Below are positions 53,130-63,485 of a stretch of DNA of 64,000 nucleotides, one piece after another (the first letter of the stretch is position 1; each line of letters opens with the position of its first letter). The DNA is from an uncultured Lachnospiraceae bacterium. Lineage in GTDB: Bacteria; Bacillota; Clostridia; Eubacteriales; Anaerofustaceae. The stretch lies in contig CALWKX010000002.1 in NCBI GenBank assembly GCA_944381375.1, forward strand, positions 1-64,000. The letters are read 5' to 3'. The notes beneath the pieces are model-generated. The model did no database searches and was not told the DNA's origin. It was given only the letters and a program-made list of their open reading frames with translations. The position numbers were made by a program, and so were the translations under genes.

Positions 53130-53915
53130 TCATCGCCTTCTTACAAGCACCTGTATTTGATAATTCCACCGCAATATCCCTGATATTATAATTTGTTGAA
53201 TTATAAATTCAGGCTCAATACAATATGAATCCTTTGCTGTGTTTACAACCTCGCTGATTTTTTGAACTCTATTTTCTTCCGAACATTTCGCGCACAAATA
53301 ATCGCCAGCAGGCAAAACCTTAAGACCTTCCGTCTTTACGTATCGAATACATACGGCAAATAATTTAGACATATCATTCTCCGTATATATACCTGCCAAA
53401 TCCTCAAATAAAAACTGCTCTTTTTGCAGCGGATTTATTTTCTCATAAAAATGGCTTAGATAATTCCAAAGATTATCTATTGTCGGCGCTTGTAAATTAT
53501 CAGAGAGCATAATGATACGTTTTGGAAAATATTTAACAAAAATATCTTCCGAAACGTCTTGCTTTAAAAACTTCTTCTCATAATCAGTAAGGGCTGCGCA
53601 TATTTTTGTACGTCCGTATTCGAGCGCGGCTATTTTTTTATCTGCTTTTATCTTTGCTTGTCTCAAAAAATCAACGATTTTTTCTAAATCGTCATATTCC
53701 AAAACCTTCTTAATTTCTTTCAAGGGCAAATCCATCTGCTGCAAAGCGCATACCGTATTCAACAATACTATATCCTGATTGCTATAATAACGATAGTTGG
53801 TCCATTTATCTCTTCTGCTGGGTTTAACTAAATTTATTCGGTCATAATGACGCAAGGTTTCGCATGTTTTGCCGACTATCCTAGCAGCTTCGCTTATTGA
53901 ATAATATTTTTCCAT
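53130..53915 (-). CDS. MerR-family regulator with effector domain
   Basis: A 261-residue activator. The N-terminal MerR helix-turn-helix and wing read YYSISEAARIVGKTCETLRHYDR and NYRYYSNQDIVLL, followed by a coiled linker (about 80-125), and a C-terminal GyrI-like effector domain of about 140 residues. AGAGG lies 5 nt before the ATG at 53915; the GTG reading at 53921 is less likely. A divergent lipoprotein gene lies to the right, with a 19-bp-spacer promoter between them, the classic MerR-activated type. Effector unknown, probably a hydrophobic compound. Confidence 0.88.
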   Translation of the reverse strand: MEKYYSISEAARIVGKTCETLRHYDRINLVKPSRRDKWTNYRYYSNQDIVLLNTVCALQQMDLPLKEIKKVLEYDDLEKIVDFLRQAKIKADKKIAALEYGRTKICAALTDYEKKFLKQDVSEDIFVKYFPKRIIMLSDNLQAPTIDNLWNYLSHFYEKINPLQKEQFLFEDLAGIYTENDMSKLFAVCIRYVKTEGLKVLPAGDYLCAKCSEENRVQKISEVVNTAKDSYCIEPEFIIQQIIISGILRWNYQIQVLVRRR

Positions 53916-53924
53916 TATCACCTC

Positions 53925-53955
53925 TTGACTTTTGTGTTACACAAAGGTTTACAAT
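53925..53955 (+). promoter_or_regulatory. MerR-type promoter with 19-bp spacer and dyad operator
   Basis: TTGACT (53925-53930) and TACAAT (53950-53955) are separated by 19 bp. The spacer holds the inverted repeat TTTGTGT-T-ACACAAA (53931-53945). Overlong spacers with a dyad between -35 and -10 are the hallmark of promoters activated by MerR proteins. It points to the lipoprotein gene at 54053. Confidence 0.75.
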
Positions 53956-54052
53956 CATATTAACACAATAATCGAAAAAATCAAATAGCCTATGATAATT
54001 ATTATCATGATTAAAAAAATTTTAATTAATTTAATAAGGAGAATATATACAA

Positions 54053-54712
54053 ATGAAAAAAACAATTTTACTTATTGCTTGTATTGCAATGCTGTTTTTT
54101 ACAGGCTGTGCAGACAACGAAGAACCATTTATACAGGAAAACTATACAATTGAAGCTGCTCAAGCTGAACATATTATAATCGACGTGCGCGACCGTTTGA
54201 TTAATGTAACGCCTTCAAACGACGATCAAATTCATATCAGTTATTATCAAAACAATAAAGAATATTACGAAATAAATCTCTCAAACGATAAAATACTGAC
54301 AATCGAAGGCATTTATAATAAAGAGTGGATGGATTTTATTGGGAAAATAACGGATATCGAAAACCGTACAATAACCTTAAATATACCCAACAATCTTATT
54401 GATGAATTGTATATATCCACCACCAATGAAGATGTATCACTGTCTGATATAGAAATAAACAATAATATTACTATTGTAACAAACGGCTCAAACATTTTCT
54501 TTGATAAAATTAATGTATATGACTCAATTACTCTCAATGCAAAAAACGGAAATATAACAGGCACGATTATCGGAGGATATGACGATTACGCTATATTTTG
54601 CAATGTAAAAAAAGGAAACTGTAATCTGCCGTATGAAAAACAAGACGGTTCAAAAACTCTAAATGTTACTGTCAATAACGGTGATATAGAAATTGATTTC
54701 ATAAAAAAATAA
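54053..54712 (+). CDS. Lipoprotein with DUF4097-like beta-helical domain
   Basis: A 219-residue predicted lipoprotein: signal peptide MKKTILLIACIAMLFFTGC with lipidated Cys 19, then a beta-strand repeat domain of the DUF4097/putative adhesin type with repeated short strands (LYISTTNEDVSLSDIEINN and similar). The protein would sit on the outer face of the membrane. A MerR-type promoter lies about 100 bp upstream and the MerR gene is divergent, so it is probably an inducible envelope-stress or detoxification component (inference). AAGGAGA precedes the ATG. Confidence 0.8.
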   Translation: MKKTILLIACIAMLFFTGCADNEEPFIQENYTIEAAQAEHIIIDVRDRLINVTPSNDDQIHISYYQNNKEYYEINLSNDKILTIEGIYNKEWMDFIGKITDIENRTITLNIPNNLIDELYISTTNEDVSLSDIEINNNITIVTNGSNIFFDKINVYDSITLNAKNGNITGTIIGGYDDYAIFCNVKKGNCNLPYEKQDGSKTLNVTVNNGDIEIDFIKK

Positions 54713-54740
54713 AGACGAGTGGATCACACTCGTCTTTATC
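54711..54740. terminator. Bidirectional terminator between the lipoprotein gene and groEL
   Basis: AAAGACGAGTG (54711-54721) and CACTCGTCTTT (54727-54737) form an 11-bp stem with A and T runs on both sides. Confidence 0.8.
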
Positions 54741-54753
54741 TTTTGTTATTAAA

Positions 54754-56388
<1,635 letters not shown>

Positions 56389-56394
56389 TTATTT

Positions 56395-56682
56395 TTACTG
56401 TTCGCAGATTGCGAGTATATCGCTTTGCTTTACAAGCAAATATTCTTCATTGCCTACTTTTATTTCTGTTCCTGAATATTTAGCATAGATAACTTCATCT
56501 CCGACTTTAACATCGAGCGGAACTTTTTTGCCATCAATCACTTCACCGGAACCTACGGCAATAACGGTAGCCTGCATCGTTTTTTCCTTCGACGTATCAG
56601 GCAGATAAACTCCGCCGGCAGTTTTTTCTTCAGTTTCCTTAACCTTCAAAACAACCTTATCGCCTAATGGTTTCAATTTCAT
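56395..56682 (-). CDS. groES: Co-chaperonin GroES
   Basis: A 95-residue co-chaperonin, the lid of the GroEL cage. The core MKLKPLGDKVVLKVKETEEK, mobile loop TAGGVYLPDTSKEK and the YAKYSGTEIK roof motif are typical. First gene of the groESL operon, with a CIRCE element and a sigma-A promoter upstream, hence HrcA-regulated. Confidence 0.97.
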   Translation of the reverse strand: MKLKPLGDKVVLKVKETEEKTAGGVYLPDTSKEKTMQATVIAVGSGEVIDGKKVPLDVKVGDEVIYAKYSGTEIKVGNEEYLLVKQSDILAICEQ

Positions 56683-56726
56683 TGCTTAAAGCCTCCTTAT
56701 ATAAATGTATATTAATTTGCATTTTG

Positions 56727-56753
56727 TTAGCACTCCTCATGCTTGAGTGCTAA
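56727..56753 (-). promoter_or_regulatory. CIRCE element (HrcA operator) of groESL
   Basis: TTAGCACTC (56727-56735), a 9-bp spacer, GAGTGCTAA (56745-56753). A perfect match to the consensus. The heat-shock repressor HrcA binds this element. Confidence 0.97.
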
Positions 56754-56757
56754 CAGT

Positions 56758-56785
56758 ATTTTACCATAATATTCTTCTTTGTCAA
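56758..56785 (-). promoter_or_regulatory. Sigma-A promoter of groESL
   Basis: Minus strand TTGACA (56785-56780) and TAAAAT (56763-56758), 16-bp spacer, with CIRCE directly downstream. Confidence 0.8.
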
Positions 56786-57002
56786 TAGAATTTATAAATA
56801 AAATTTTTTTAATATACAAGCATTATCTATATATAAAGTGCATTTTATGTCAAGTTAGTAATATCAATTAAATTTTTATAAAAACCACTTGCGCTTAACA
56901 GTTTTTAATATTATTATGTATACTACATGAAGACATATACAGAATATAGACATACAATATATTGAGTCATATGTAAATATTTTAAATTACTGCGAGGCTG
57001 AC

Positions 57003-59975
57003 ATGATCAAATCAATACAAGAGCTTTTTACGAGAAAATTCACTTCAGAACTCGAAAAAAACCCTAACAAAACCGTTTATGATTTATTTGAATATAAAAA
57101 AACTGATGCGAAAATTGTAAACCATGAAACGGGTGAGACAATAATAGATATGCGCGACCTCGAGTTTCCTGTTAATTACAGTAAGAACGCTTGCAATATA
57201 ATTGCTTCAAAATATTTCCGAAAAGCAGGCGTCGGCGGAGAAACCGGCCAGGAAACCAGCATGAAGCAAGTTGCGGACAGGCTGGTAGGATTTTGGGCGG
57301 ATGCGCTGAGAAACGAAGGAATCATACAAACCAACGAACAATGGCAAATTTTTTATGATGAGCTTGTTTATGCGCTGCTTTCACAAATGTGGGCTCCGAA
57401 TTCGCCTCAATGGTTCAACACCGGTCTGAAGCGCAGCTATGGCATACAAAGCGCAAACGACGAGCTTTATTACTATGATATTAACAAGAAAAAAGTCGTA
57501 TTGAGCCCTGACAGATATACCAGAACACAGGCCTCCGCATGTTTTATATTATCAATTAACGACACTCTCATAGGCGACAACTCTATAAGCGAACATTACG
57601 TAACAGAAACGAAGCTTTTTAAAGGCGGATCAGGAGTAGGAACTAATTTCTCCGTAATACGCGGAATCAATGAAAAGCTCTCAAGCGGCGGAGTATCTTC
57701 AGGCGTAATGAGTTTTCTGAAAGGTTTCGACAGAAACGCCGGAGCCATAAAATCCGGAGGGACAACTAGAAGAGCCGCAAAAATGGTCATACTTGATATT
57801 GATCATCCTGAAATAGAAGAGTTTATTTCATGGAAATCTCATGAGGAAGACAAAGTCAAAGCTCTGGGCAAAATGGGTTATGATACTTCTATGGACGGCG
57901 AAGCCTACTCAACGGTCAGCGGACAAAACGGCAACAACTCCGTAAGGGTCAACGGGGATTTTATGAATAAGGTAATGAATCTAAAAAAAGACCCTGAAGC
58001 AACGATAGAACTTACGGGGCGTACTGATTCGAGCGTCAACAAAAAAGTTAAAGTTAAACACTTATGGGATTTGATTACATATTCCTGCTGGAACTGCGCT
58101 GACCCTGCGTTGCAGTATGATGATATATTTAATATGTGGCATACCTGTCCGGCCGGAGAAGACGGCAAAACAGGAGCGAAACATAACAGAATTAATGCAA
58201 CAAATCCATGCAGCGAATACGCCTTCTTGGATGATACCTCTTGCAATCTGGCTTCTATAAACGTATATTCTTTCTATAATAAAGAAGAAAAAAAATTTGA
58301 TCTGAATTCGTTCACTCATGTAGTGGGTCTTGTACAGCTTATGCTTGAAGCCTCTGTACATTGGGGACAATTCCCTACAAAAGATATTGCAAGAAAAACT
58401 CATATGTTCCGCACTACAGGTTTAGGGCTGGCCAATATAGCTTCTTTGCTGATGGTTGAAGGTTACGGATATGACAGCGATGAAGCGAGAAACTATACAG
58501 CCGCGCTGTGCTCTGTGATGACGGGTTATTCTTATTATGTATCTTCGCTTATTGCTGAAAAGATAACGCCGTTTGAAGCATATGAATACAACAAAGAAGC
58601 TCTGAACAAAGTACTACGCAATCATGCCCGCTGCGCCGGAGCACTGACGGACGACTATGAAGATATAACTTACCAGCCAATGAAGATTGACGAAGATCTC
58701 TTGACAAAAATGGGTTACGCGGAAATGGCTGCTCAGTGCCAGCGCATTTGGATGAACACTTTAATATCTGCAGAAAAACATGGAGTCAGAAATGCGCAGG
58801 TAAGCGTAATAGCTCCGACAGGAACGATTTCGTTCGCAATGGACTGCGGAGCTACATCAGTAGAGCCGTTTTACTCGCACGTAGTTTATAAAAAATTGGC
58901 GGGCGGCGGGACCATGGAAATCATTAATCCCGTAATCGAAGAATCGCTTGAAAATTTAGGATACAATAAAAATCAGATTCAGCAAGTAAAAGATTATATA
59001 CTTGAAAAAGATTCAAACGGTTATTTTGTACACTATTCGCTGCTTGATGCGCCATGCATTAAGCCAGAACACAGAAAGATATTTGAAACGGCAAATGAGA
59101 TATCTCCCGAGGGCCATGTACTGATGGTTGCCGCCATCACTCCTATGATAAGCGGTTCCGTATCAAAAACGGTAAACCTGCCCGCTTCTGCAACACAAAA
59201 GGATATATCCGATATATATCTTCTCGCTTATAAAACGGGCGTTAAAGCAATATCCGTATACCGCGACTGCTGCAAGGCCTGTCAGCCGCTCAGCTCGGCG
59301 GGCGAACAAACAGGAGATGAAAACAACCTTGATTCTTATACATACGAACAGCTTTTGAATTTCGCAAAAAACTGCCGCAAACAAGTTCCTGAAAGACTGC
59401 GTCCAGCAGGAATGCGTTCAAGCCGCACTCACTCCGCCAAAATCGGCGATGTCGAGCTGTATGTCACGCTCGGATTTTACACTGACGGCAAAATTGCGGA
59501 AATATTCGTTTCAACTGACAAAGAAGGCACTGTCGTAAAAGGACTTTTGGCGTCATTGTCAAAAGCTATATCAAACATGCTTCAATATAATATCCCCGCA
59601 AAAGAAATATCAAGGTTGCTGCGCGGTCAGCAATTTGAGCCAAGCGGATTTGTAAGCCGTCATCCTTACATAAAGAGCGCAGTATCAATTGCGGATTTGG
59701 TTAGCAAAATAATAGACATAGAACTTGGGGATTACAGCCGTTGCCAGGTAAAACCGGATGAAGATTTCATACCTATGTGCAAAATAACCCAGCTTGTAAT
59801 GCCGATAGCAAACCCTGATTTGGAAGAAACAAAAGTTACTCCTGACGATGAAGAAGATCAGCTTGGGGAACGTCTGTATGGAGAAAGATGCCCTGTGTGC
59901 TCCTCCACGCAAATGTACCGAAACGGCACATGCAAGGTATGCAAGGAATGCGGCACCACAACAGGATGCAGTTAG
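57003..59975 (+). CDS. nrdJ: Adenosylcobalamin-dependent (class II) ribonucleotide reductase
   Basis: Reduces ribonucleotides to deoxyribonucleotides using B12 for the radical, usable with or without oxygen. 990 residues, the long form with C-terminal TSCPD domain. Motifs: ASACFILSINDTL (catalytic Cys), FKGGSGVGTNFS, NATNPCSEYAFLDDTSCNLASINV (key Cys/Glu; in two parts here), PTGTISFAMDCGATSVEP, and a C-terminal zinc ribbon CPVCSSTQMYRNGTC and CKECGTTTGC. NPCSE differs from the common NPCGE at one residue. No cobalamin riboswitch was recognised upstream. Its stop overlaps the ribosome site of traB. Confidence 0.95.
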   Translation: MIKSIQELFTRKFTSELEKNPNKTVYDLFEYKKTDAKIVNHETGETIIDMRDLEFPVNYSKNACNIIASKYFRKAGVGGETGQETSMKQVADRLVGFWADALRNEGIIQTNEQWQIFYDELVYALLSQMWAPNSPQWFNTGLKRSYGIQSANDELYYYDINKKKVVLSPDRYTRTQASACFILSINDTLIGDNSISEHYVTETKLFKGGSGVGTNFSVIRGINEKLSSGGVSSGVMSFLKGFDRNAGAIKSGGTTRRAAKMVILDIDHPEIEEFISWKSHEEDKVKALGKMGYDTSMDGEAYSTVSGQNGNNSVRVNGDFMNKVMNLKKDPEATIELTGRTDSSVNKKVKVKHLWDLITYSCWNCADPALQYDDIFNMWHTCPAGEDGKTGAKHNRINATNPCSEYAFLDDTSCNLASINVYSFYNKEEKKFDLNSFTHVVGLVQLMLEASVHWGQFPTKDIARKTHMFRTTGLGLANIASLLMVEGYGYDSDEARNYTAALCSVMTGYSYYVSSLIAEKITPFEAYEYNKEALNKVLRNHARCAGALTDDYEDITYQPMKIDEDLLTKMGYAEMAAQCQRIWMNTLISAEKHGVRNAQVSVIAPTGTISFAMDCGATSVEPFYSHVVYKKLAGGGTMEIINPVIEESLENLGYNKNQIQQVKDYILEKDSNGYFVHYSLLDAPCIKPEHRKIFETANEISPEGHVLMVAAITPMISGSVSKTVNLPASATQKDISDIYLLAYKTGVKAISVYRDCCKACQPLSSAGEQTGDENNLDSYTYEQLLNFAKNCRKQVPERLRPAGMRSSRTHSAKIGDVELYVTLGFYTDGKIAEIFVSTDKEGTVVKGLLASLSKAISNMLQYNIPAKEISRLLRGQQFEPSGFVSRHPYIKSAVSIADLVSKIIDIELGDYSRCQVKPDEDFIPMCKITQLVMPIANPDLEETKVTPDDEEDQLGERLYGERCPVCSSTQMYRNGTCKVCKECGTTTGCS

Positions 59976-59984
59976 GAGCAATAA

Positions 59985-61160
59985 TTGAGCGGTAATGTAA
60001 GCGAGCTTGAAATTAACGGCCGCAAAATATACATATTGGGAACAGCCCATGTATCAAAAGACAGCGCTGAAGAAGCTGCCGGGCTGATTGAAACGCTCAA
60101 GCCTGACAGCGTGTGCATAGAGCTTGATGATGAGCGCATGGCCAACATCAAGAATCCCAACGCATGGAACGATTCTACAATCGCAAACGTAATCAAACAA
60201 AAAAAAGCTGCGTATCTTCTGGTAAATCTTATTTTATCTTCTTACCAAAAGCGTTTAGCTGAAAATTTCGGAGTAAACGCAGGAGAAGAAATGATACGCT
60301 CAATAAACGCGGCGGAAAAAATCGGGGCCAACGTATACCCTGTTGACCGCAACATAAAAACAACGTTCCTGCGTTTATGGCGAAAAATGGGCTTTATAAA
60401 AAAGATCAAGCTTCTTTTCAATCTTATTTTCAGCTTTGTGGATGACAGCGATTCAGAATTAACTGAAAATGATTTGGAGCAATTAAAAACGCAAGATATG
60501 CTTGAAGCAGCCCTCGGAGAACTCGGAGATGAATATCCGGAAGTAAAACGCTATCTTGTTGACGAAAGAGACATATATTTGTCGCAGAAAATAAAAAACG
60601 CTCCGGGAAATACTGTTGTCGCGATAGTCGGAGCAGCCCATAAAAGCGGAGTTATAAATAATATAAAAAAAGATATTCCGCTTGAAGATATTAATACTGT
60701 GCCGAAAAAATCACCCGTAGGCAAAATTATAGGGTGGGCAATACCGATCGCCATAATTATAATGGTAGCATTGACTTTTACGCGCGATGCTGCAATGGGA
60801 TTCGAACAGATAAAAAGATGGATATTATATAATGGAACGCTTTCCGCCGTTGGAACGATTATTGCCGGGGGAAGCATATGGTCAGTCCTTACTGCATTTG
60901 TAGCAGCACCCATAACTTCTCTTAATCCTTTGCTCGCAGCAGGTTGGTTCGCCGGTTTAACAGAAGCCAAAATACGCAAACCTACTGTCGCCGATATTAA
61001 CGCGCTGAGCAATGATTTGTCTTCTTTTAGAGGATTAAGGCGCAACAAAACTACCAAAATTCTTCTTGTAGTAATACTTGCGAATCTGGGCAGCGCTATA
61101 GGTTCTTATATAAGCGGTATAGGGATATTAAAAATATTTAATGATATATTTTTCAAATAA
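59985..61160 (+). CDS. TraB/PrgY-family membrane protein
   Basis: A 391-residue protein whose N-terminal half (about 1-210) is the TraB/TIKI-type domain with GTAHVSKDSAEEA and conserved ELDDERM and VIVGAAHKSG blocks, while the C-terminal half holds 3-4 membrane segments (from about 240). Enterococcal TraB/PrgY lowers peptide-pheromone activity; the family resembles a metal-dependent protease. The TTG start at 59985 is supported by AGGAG (59973-59977) 7 nt upstream; it overlaps the nrdJ stop. Function here is not established. Confidence 0.87.
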   Translation: MSGNVSELEINGRKIYILGTAHVSKDSAEEAAGLIETLKPDSVCIELDDERMANIKNPNAWNDSTIANVIKQKKAAYLLVNLILSSYQKRLAENFGVNAGEEMIRSINAAEKIGANVYPVDRNIKTTFLRLWRKMGFIKKIKLLFNLIFSFVDDSDSELTENDLEQLKTQDMLEAALGELGDEYPEVKRYLVDERDIYLSQKIKNAPGNTVVAIVGAAHKSGVINNIKKDIPLEDINTVPKKSPVGKIIGWAIPIAIIIMVALTFTRDAAMGFEQIKRWILYNGTLSAVGTIIAGGSIWSVLTAFVAAPITSLNPLLAAGWFAGLTEAKIRKPTVADINALSNDLSSFRGLRRNKTTKILLVVILANLGSAIGSYISGIGILKIFNDIFFK

Positions 61161-61164
61161 ATAT

Positions 61165-61209
61165 ATTAAATCAAAGCCGCCGGCTATATACCGGCGGCTT
61201 TGATTTAAT
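61165..61209. terminator. Bidirectional terminator between traB and yacL
   Basis: A perfect 19-bp stem (61165-61183 with 61191-61209) around the loop CTATATA. The GC-rich core GCCGCCGG/CCGGCGGC has AT-rich outer pairs that become U-tails in both directions. Confidence 0.85.
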
Positions 61210-61224
61210 AATAATTTCTATGTA

Positions 61225-62325
61225 CTATCTTGGCTTTACAAATATCAGCCTTCCTGCGGAAGTTTGCAATACGCTGGTTACTACTGCATGTATATCGCGG
61301 TTTATATAATTCTTTCCGTTCTCAACAACAATCATAGTGCCGTCTTGCGTATATGCGATTCCCTGATTTTGTTCCTTGCCTTCCTTAAGCACATGCACGG
61401 TCATTTCCTCTCCGGGAAGAACGATGACTTTTACTGCATTTGAAAGCTCATTTGTATTAAGCACATCTACGCCCCTGAACTCCGCTATCTTATTCAGATT
61501 ATAATCGTTCGTAACAACCTTGCCCTTCATCTCCTGCGCCAGGGTAACGAGTTTATTATCTACTTCATGCACATTCGGATAATCTTTATTTGTTATAATG
61601 ATTTCTATAGGAAGCTCTTTTTGTATTTTATTCAGAATATCTATACCCCTGCGGCCGCGGCCTCTTTTTATATCATCTTCCGAGTCGGCTATATAACGCA
61701 GCTCGTCCAAAACAAACTCCGGAATTATTATAGGCCCATCGACAAAACCAGTCTTCAAAATATCAAATATTCTGCCGTCTATTATAACGCTTGTATCAAG
61801 AATTTTCGGAACAACTGAATTCTTTTTTGACGTCCTGTTTTTGTCCTCTTTCAGCTTTCTTCCCTCTCCTCCTCTCAATACAGCATCTATTTCCTGCATT
61901 TTGGAAGAAACAATTATAAGCGCAAGGCAAACAAATACAACATATATCAGTACGACCAGAATATTAATAACAATATTCGGCAGTTTAAACTGATAAATAG
62001 GTATACTTGCCAAAGCAGCAATAATCAATGCTACTACCAGACTGACTACAGAATAAACAATGCGCATAAGAGATGTACCCTTAATTTTCGCAACGGTGAA
62101 CTTATACAATGCGCTTATACCGCTTATAATATAAGGAATAATAATAAGTGAAATAATACCGAATATGACGCCGAAAACAACTAAAAGCGATATATATGGC
62201 AATGTCTGAGTAAAATCAACATTCACGATACGGGACAAAAATTCGGCACCGGATAATGCATCCGCAGCCAAAGCCCCTAAAGAAGCACCGATGAGAAAAT
62301 AGATTGCTCTCAGTATACCTTTCAT
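61225..62325 (-). CDS. YacL-family membrane protein with PIN and TRAM domains
   Basis: A 366-residue protein. Four membrane segments (about 1-150) are followed by a PIN-like ribonuclease domain (about 175-290) with LDTSVIIDGRIFDIL and later acidic residues (FVLDELRYIAD and VVTNDYNLNKIAEF), and a C-terminal TRAM RNA-binding domain (GQGIAYTQDG-like GIAYTQDGTMIVV). It matches the conserved Firmicute YacL; the target RNA is unknown. GGAGGAG precedes the ATG. Convergent with traB. Confidence 0.9.
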   Translation of the reverse strand: MKGILRAIYFLIGASLGALAADALSGAEFLSRIVNVDFTQTLPYISLLVVFGVIFGIISLIIIPYIISGISALYKFTVAKIKGTSLMRIVYSVVSLVVALIIAALASIPIYQFKLPNIVINILVVLIYVVFVCLALIIVSSKMQEIDAVLRGGEGRKLKEDKNRTSKKNSVVPKILDTSVIIDGRIFDILKTGFVDGPIIIPEFVLDELRYIADSEDDIKRGRGRRGIDILNKIQKELPIEIIITNKDYPNVHEVDNKLVTLAQEMKGKVVTNDYNLNKIAEFRGVDVLNTNELSNAVKVIVLPGEEMTVHVLKEGKEQNQGIAYTQDGTMIVVENGKNYINRDIHAVVTSVLQTSAGRLIFVKPR

Positions 62326-62477
62326 TTTCTCCTCCTTATTTTATTAACGTTTATTAAGGCAAAACGCCTAAAGCCTTAATTCAATTATCAATTAACGTGA
62401 TAATTAATTATTATCATATCAAAAAAATTATATCATACTATTATATAAAAATTTAATTTAATCATAAAATAATCGAA

Positions 62478-63485
62478 TTATAATCTTTGCGATGGAGAAG
62501 CGTTCATATAGATATCCTCGAATTCATTGTTGAGATACTTATAATAAGCGCATGAAGCAATCATTCCAGCATTATCAGTGCATAAAAAAGCATCCGGCAT
62601 AGTCAGCATTATTGCATTTTTATCACATTCCGCTTTGAAATTTTTTCTAAGCAAACTATTCGCCGTAACTCCTCCGCATATTGCAATACTATTTATATTG
62701 CAATCTTTTGCGGCGCGCATTGTTTTCATTATCAGTATATCGCAAACGCATTTGCGGAAAGAAGCGCATAAATCTGCTTTATTGATCGCCTCGTTTTTCA
62801 TTTTAGCCTTGTTTATATGATTGAGAGCAGCGCTTTTCAGCCCGCTGAAAGAAAAATCATAATTATCCTCTTTAATCATAGCACGCGTAAATTCATAAGC
62901 ATTTTCATTCCCTTCATCGGCTAATTTATCGAGCTTCGGTCCGCCCGGATATCCTAAGCCTATAACTCTCGCAACCTTATCAAAAGCTTCACCCGCTGCA
63001 TCATCTCTTGTAGAGCCGAGCACCTGATACTGCGTATGCGAAATCACTTTTACAATCAACGTATGGCCTCCAGACGCTATAAGGCATATAAACGGAGGCT
63101 GCGCTCCTGCAAGAAAATTAGCGCTGATATGCCCCATAAGATGATTCACGCCTATAATTTTTTTATTCAAGGCATAAGCAAGAGACTTTGCGTATGAAAC
63201 CCCGACAAGCAACGCCCCAATCAATCCCGGGCCTTTCGTCACAGCAACAGCGCTCAAATCATTCAATGAGATTTTTGCTTTGCGGACAGCTTCGTCAATC
63301 ACCTGAGGCAATTTTACAAGATGATTGCGTGAAGCTACTTCAGGCACTACTCCGCCATAGTTAGTATGAATATTTATTTGCGAAAATACTTCATTTGATA
63401 AAAGCTCTCCGTCTTTGATCACTGCAGCGGAAGTTTCATCACATGATGTTTCTATCGCGAGTATAATGACATTTTTATCATCCAT
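62478..63485 (-). CDS. tsaD: tRNA N6-adenosine threonylcarbamoyltransferase TsaD
   Basis: Transfers the threonylcarbamoyl group to A37 of ANN-decoding tRNAs together with TsaB and TsaE. 335 residues, ASKHA fold. IETSCDETSAAVI near the N-terminus, H115 and H119 (NHLMGH) as iron/zinc ligands, and ICGGVTANSLLR near the C-terminus are clear. ATG at 63485, immediately adjacent to the membrane-protein gene upstream (stop at 63486), indicating an operon. Confidence 0.96.
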   Translation of the reverse strand: MDDKNVIILAIETSCDETSAAVIKDGELLSNEVFSQINIHTNYGGVVPEVASRNHLVKLPQVIDEAVRKAKISLNDLSAVAVTKGPGLIGALLVGVSYAKSLAYALNKKIIGVNHLMGHISANFLAGAQPPFICLIASGGHTLIVKVISHTQYQVLGSTRDDAAGEAFDKVARVIGLGYPGGPKLDKLADEGNENAYEFTRAMIKEDNYDFSFSGLKSAALNHINKAKMKNEAINKADLCASFRKCVCDILIMKTMRAAKDCNINSIAICGGVTANSLLRKNFKAECDKNAIMLTMPDAFLCTDNAGMIASCAYYKYLNNEFEDIYMNASPSQRL

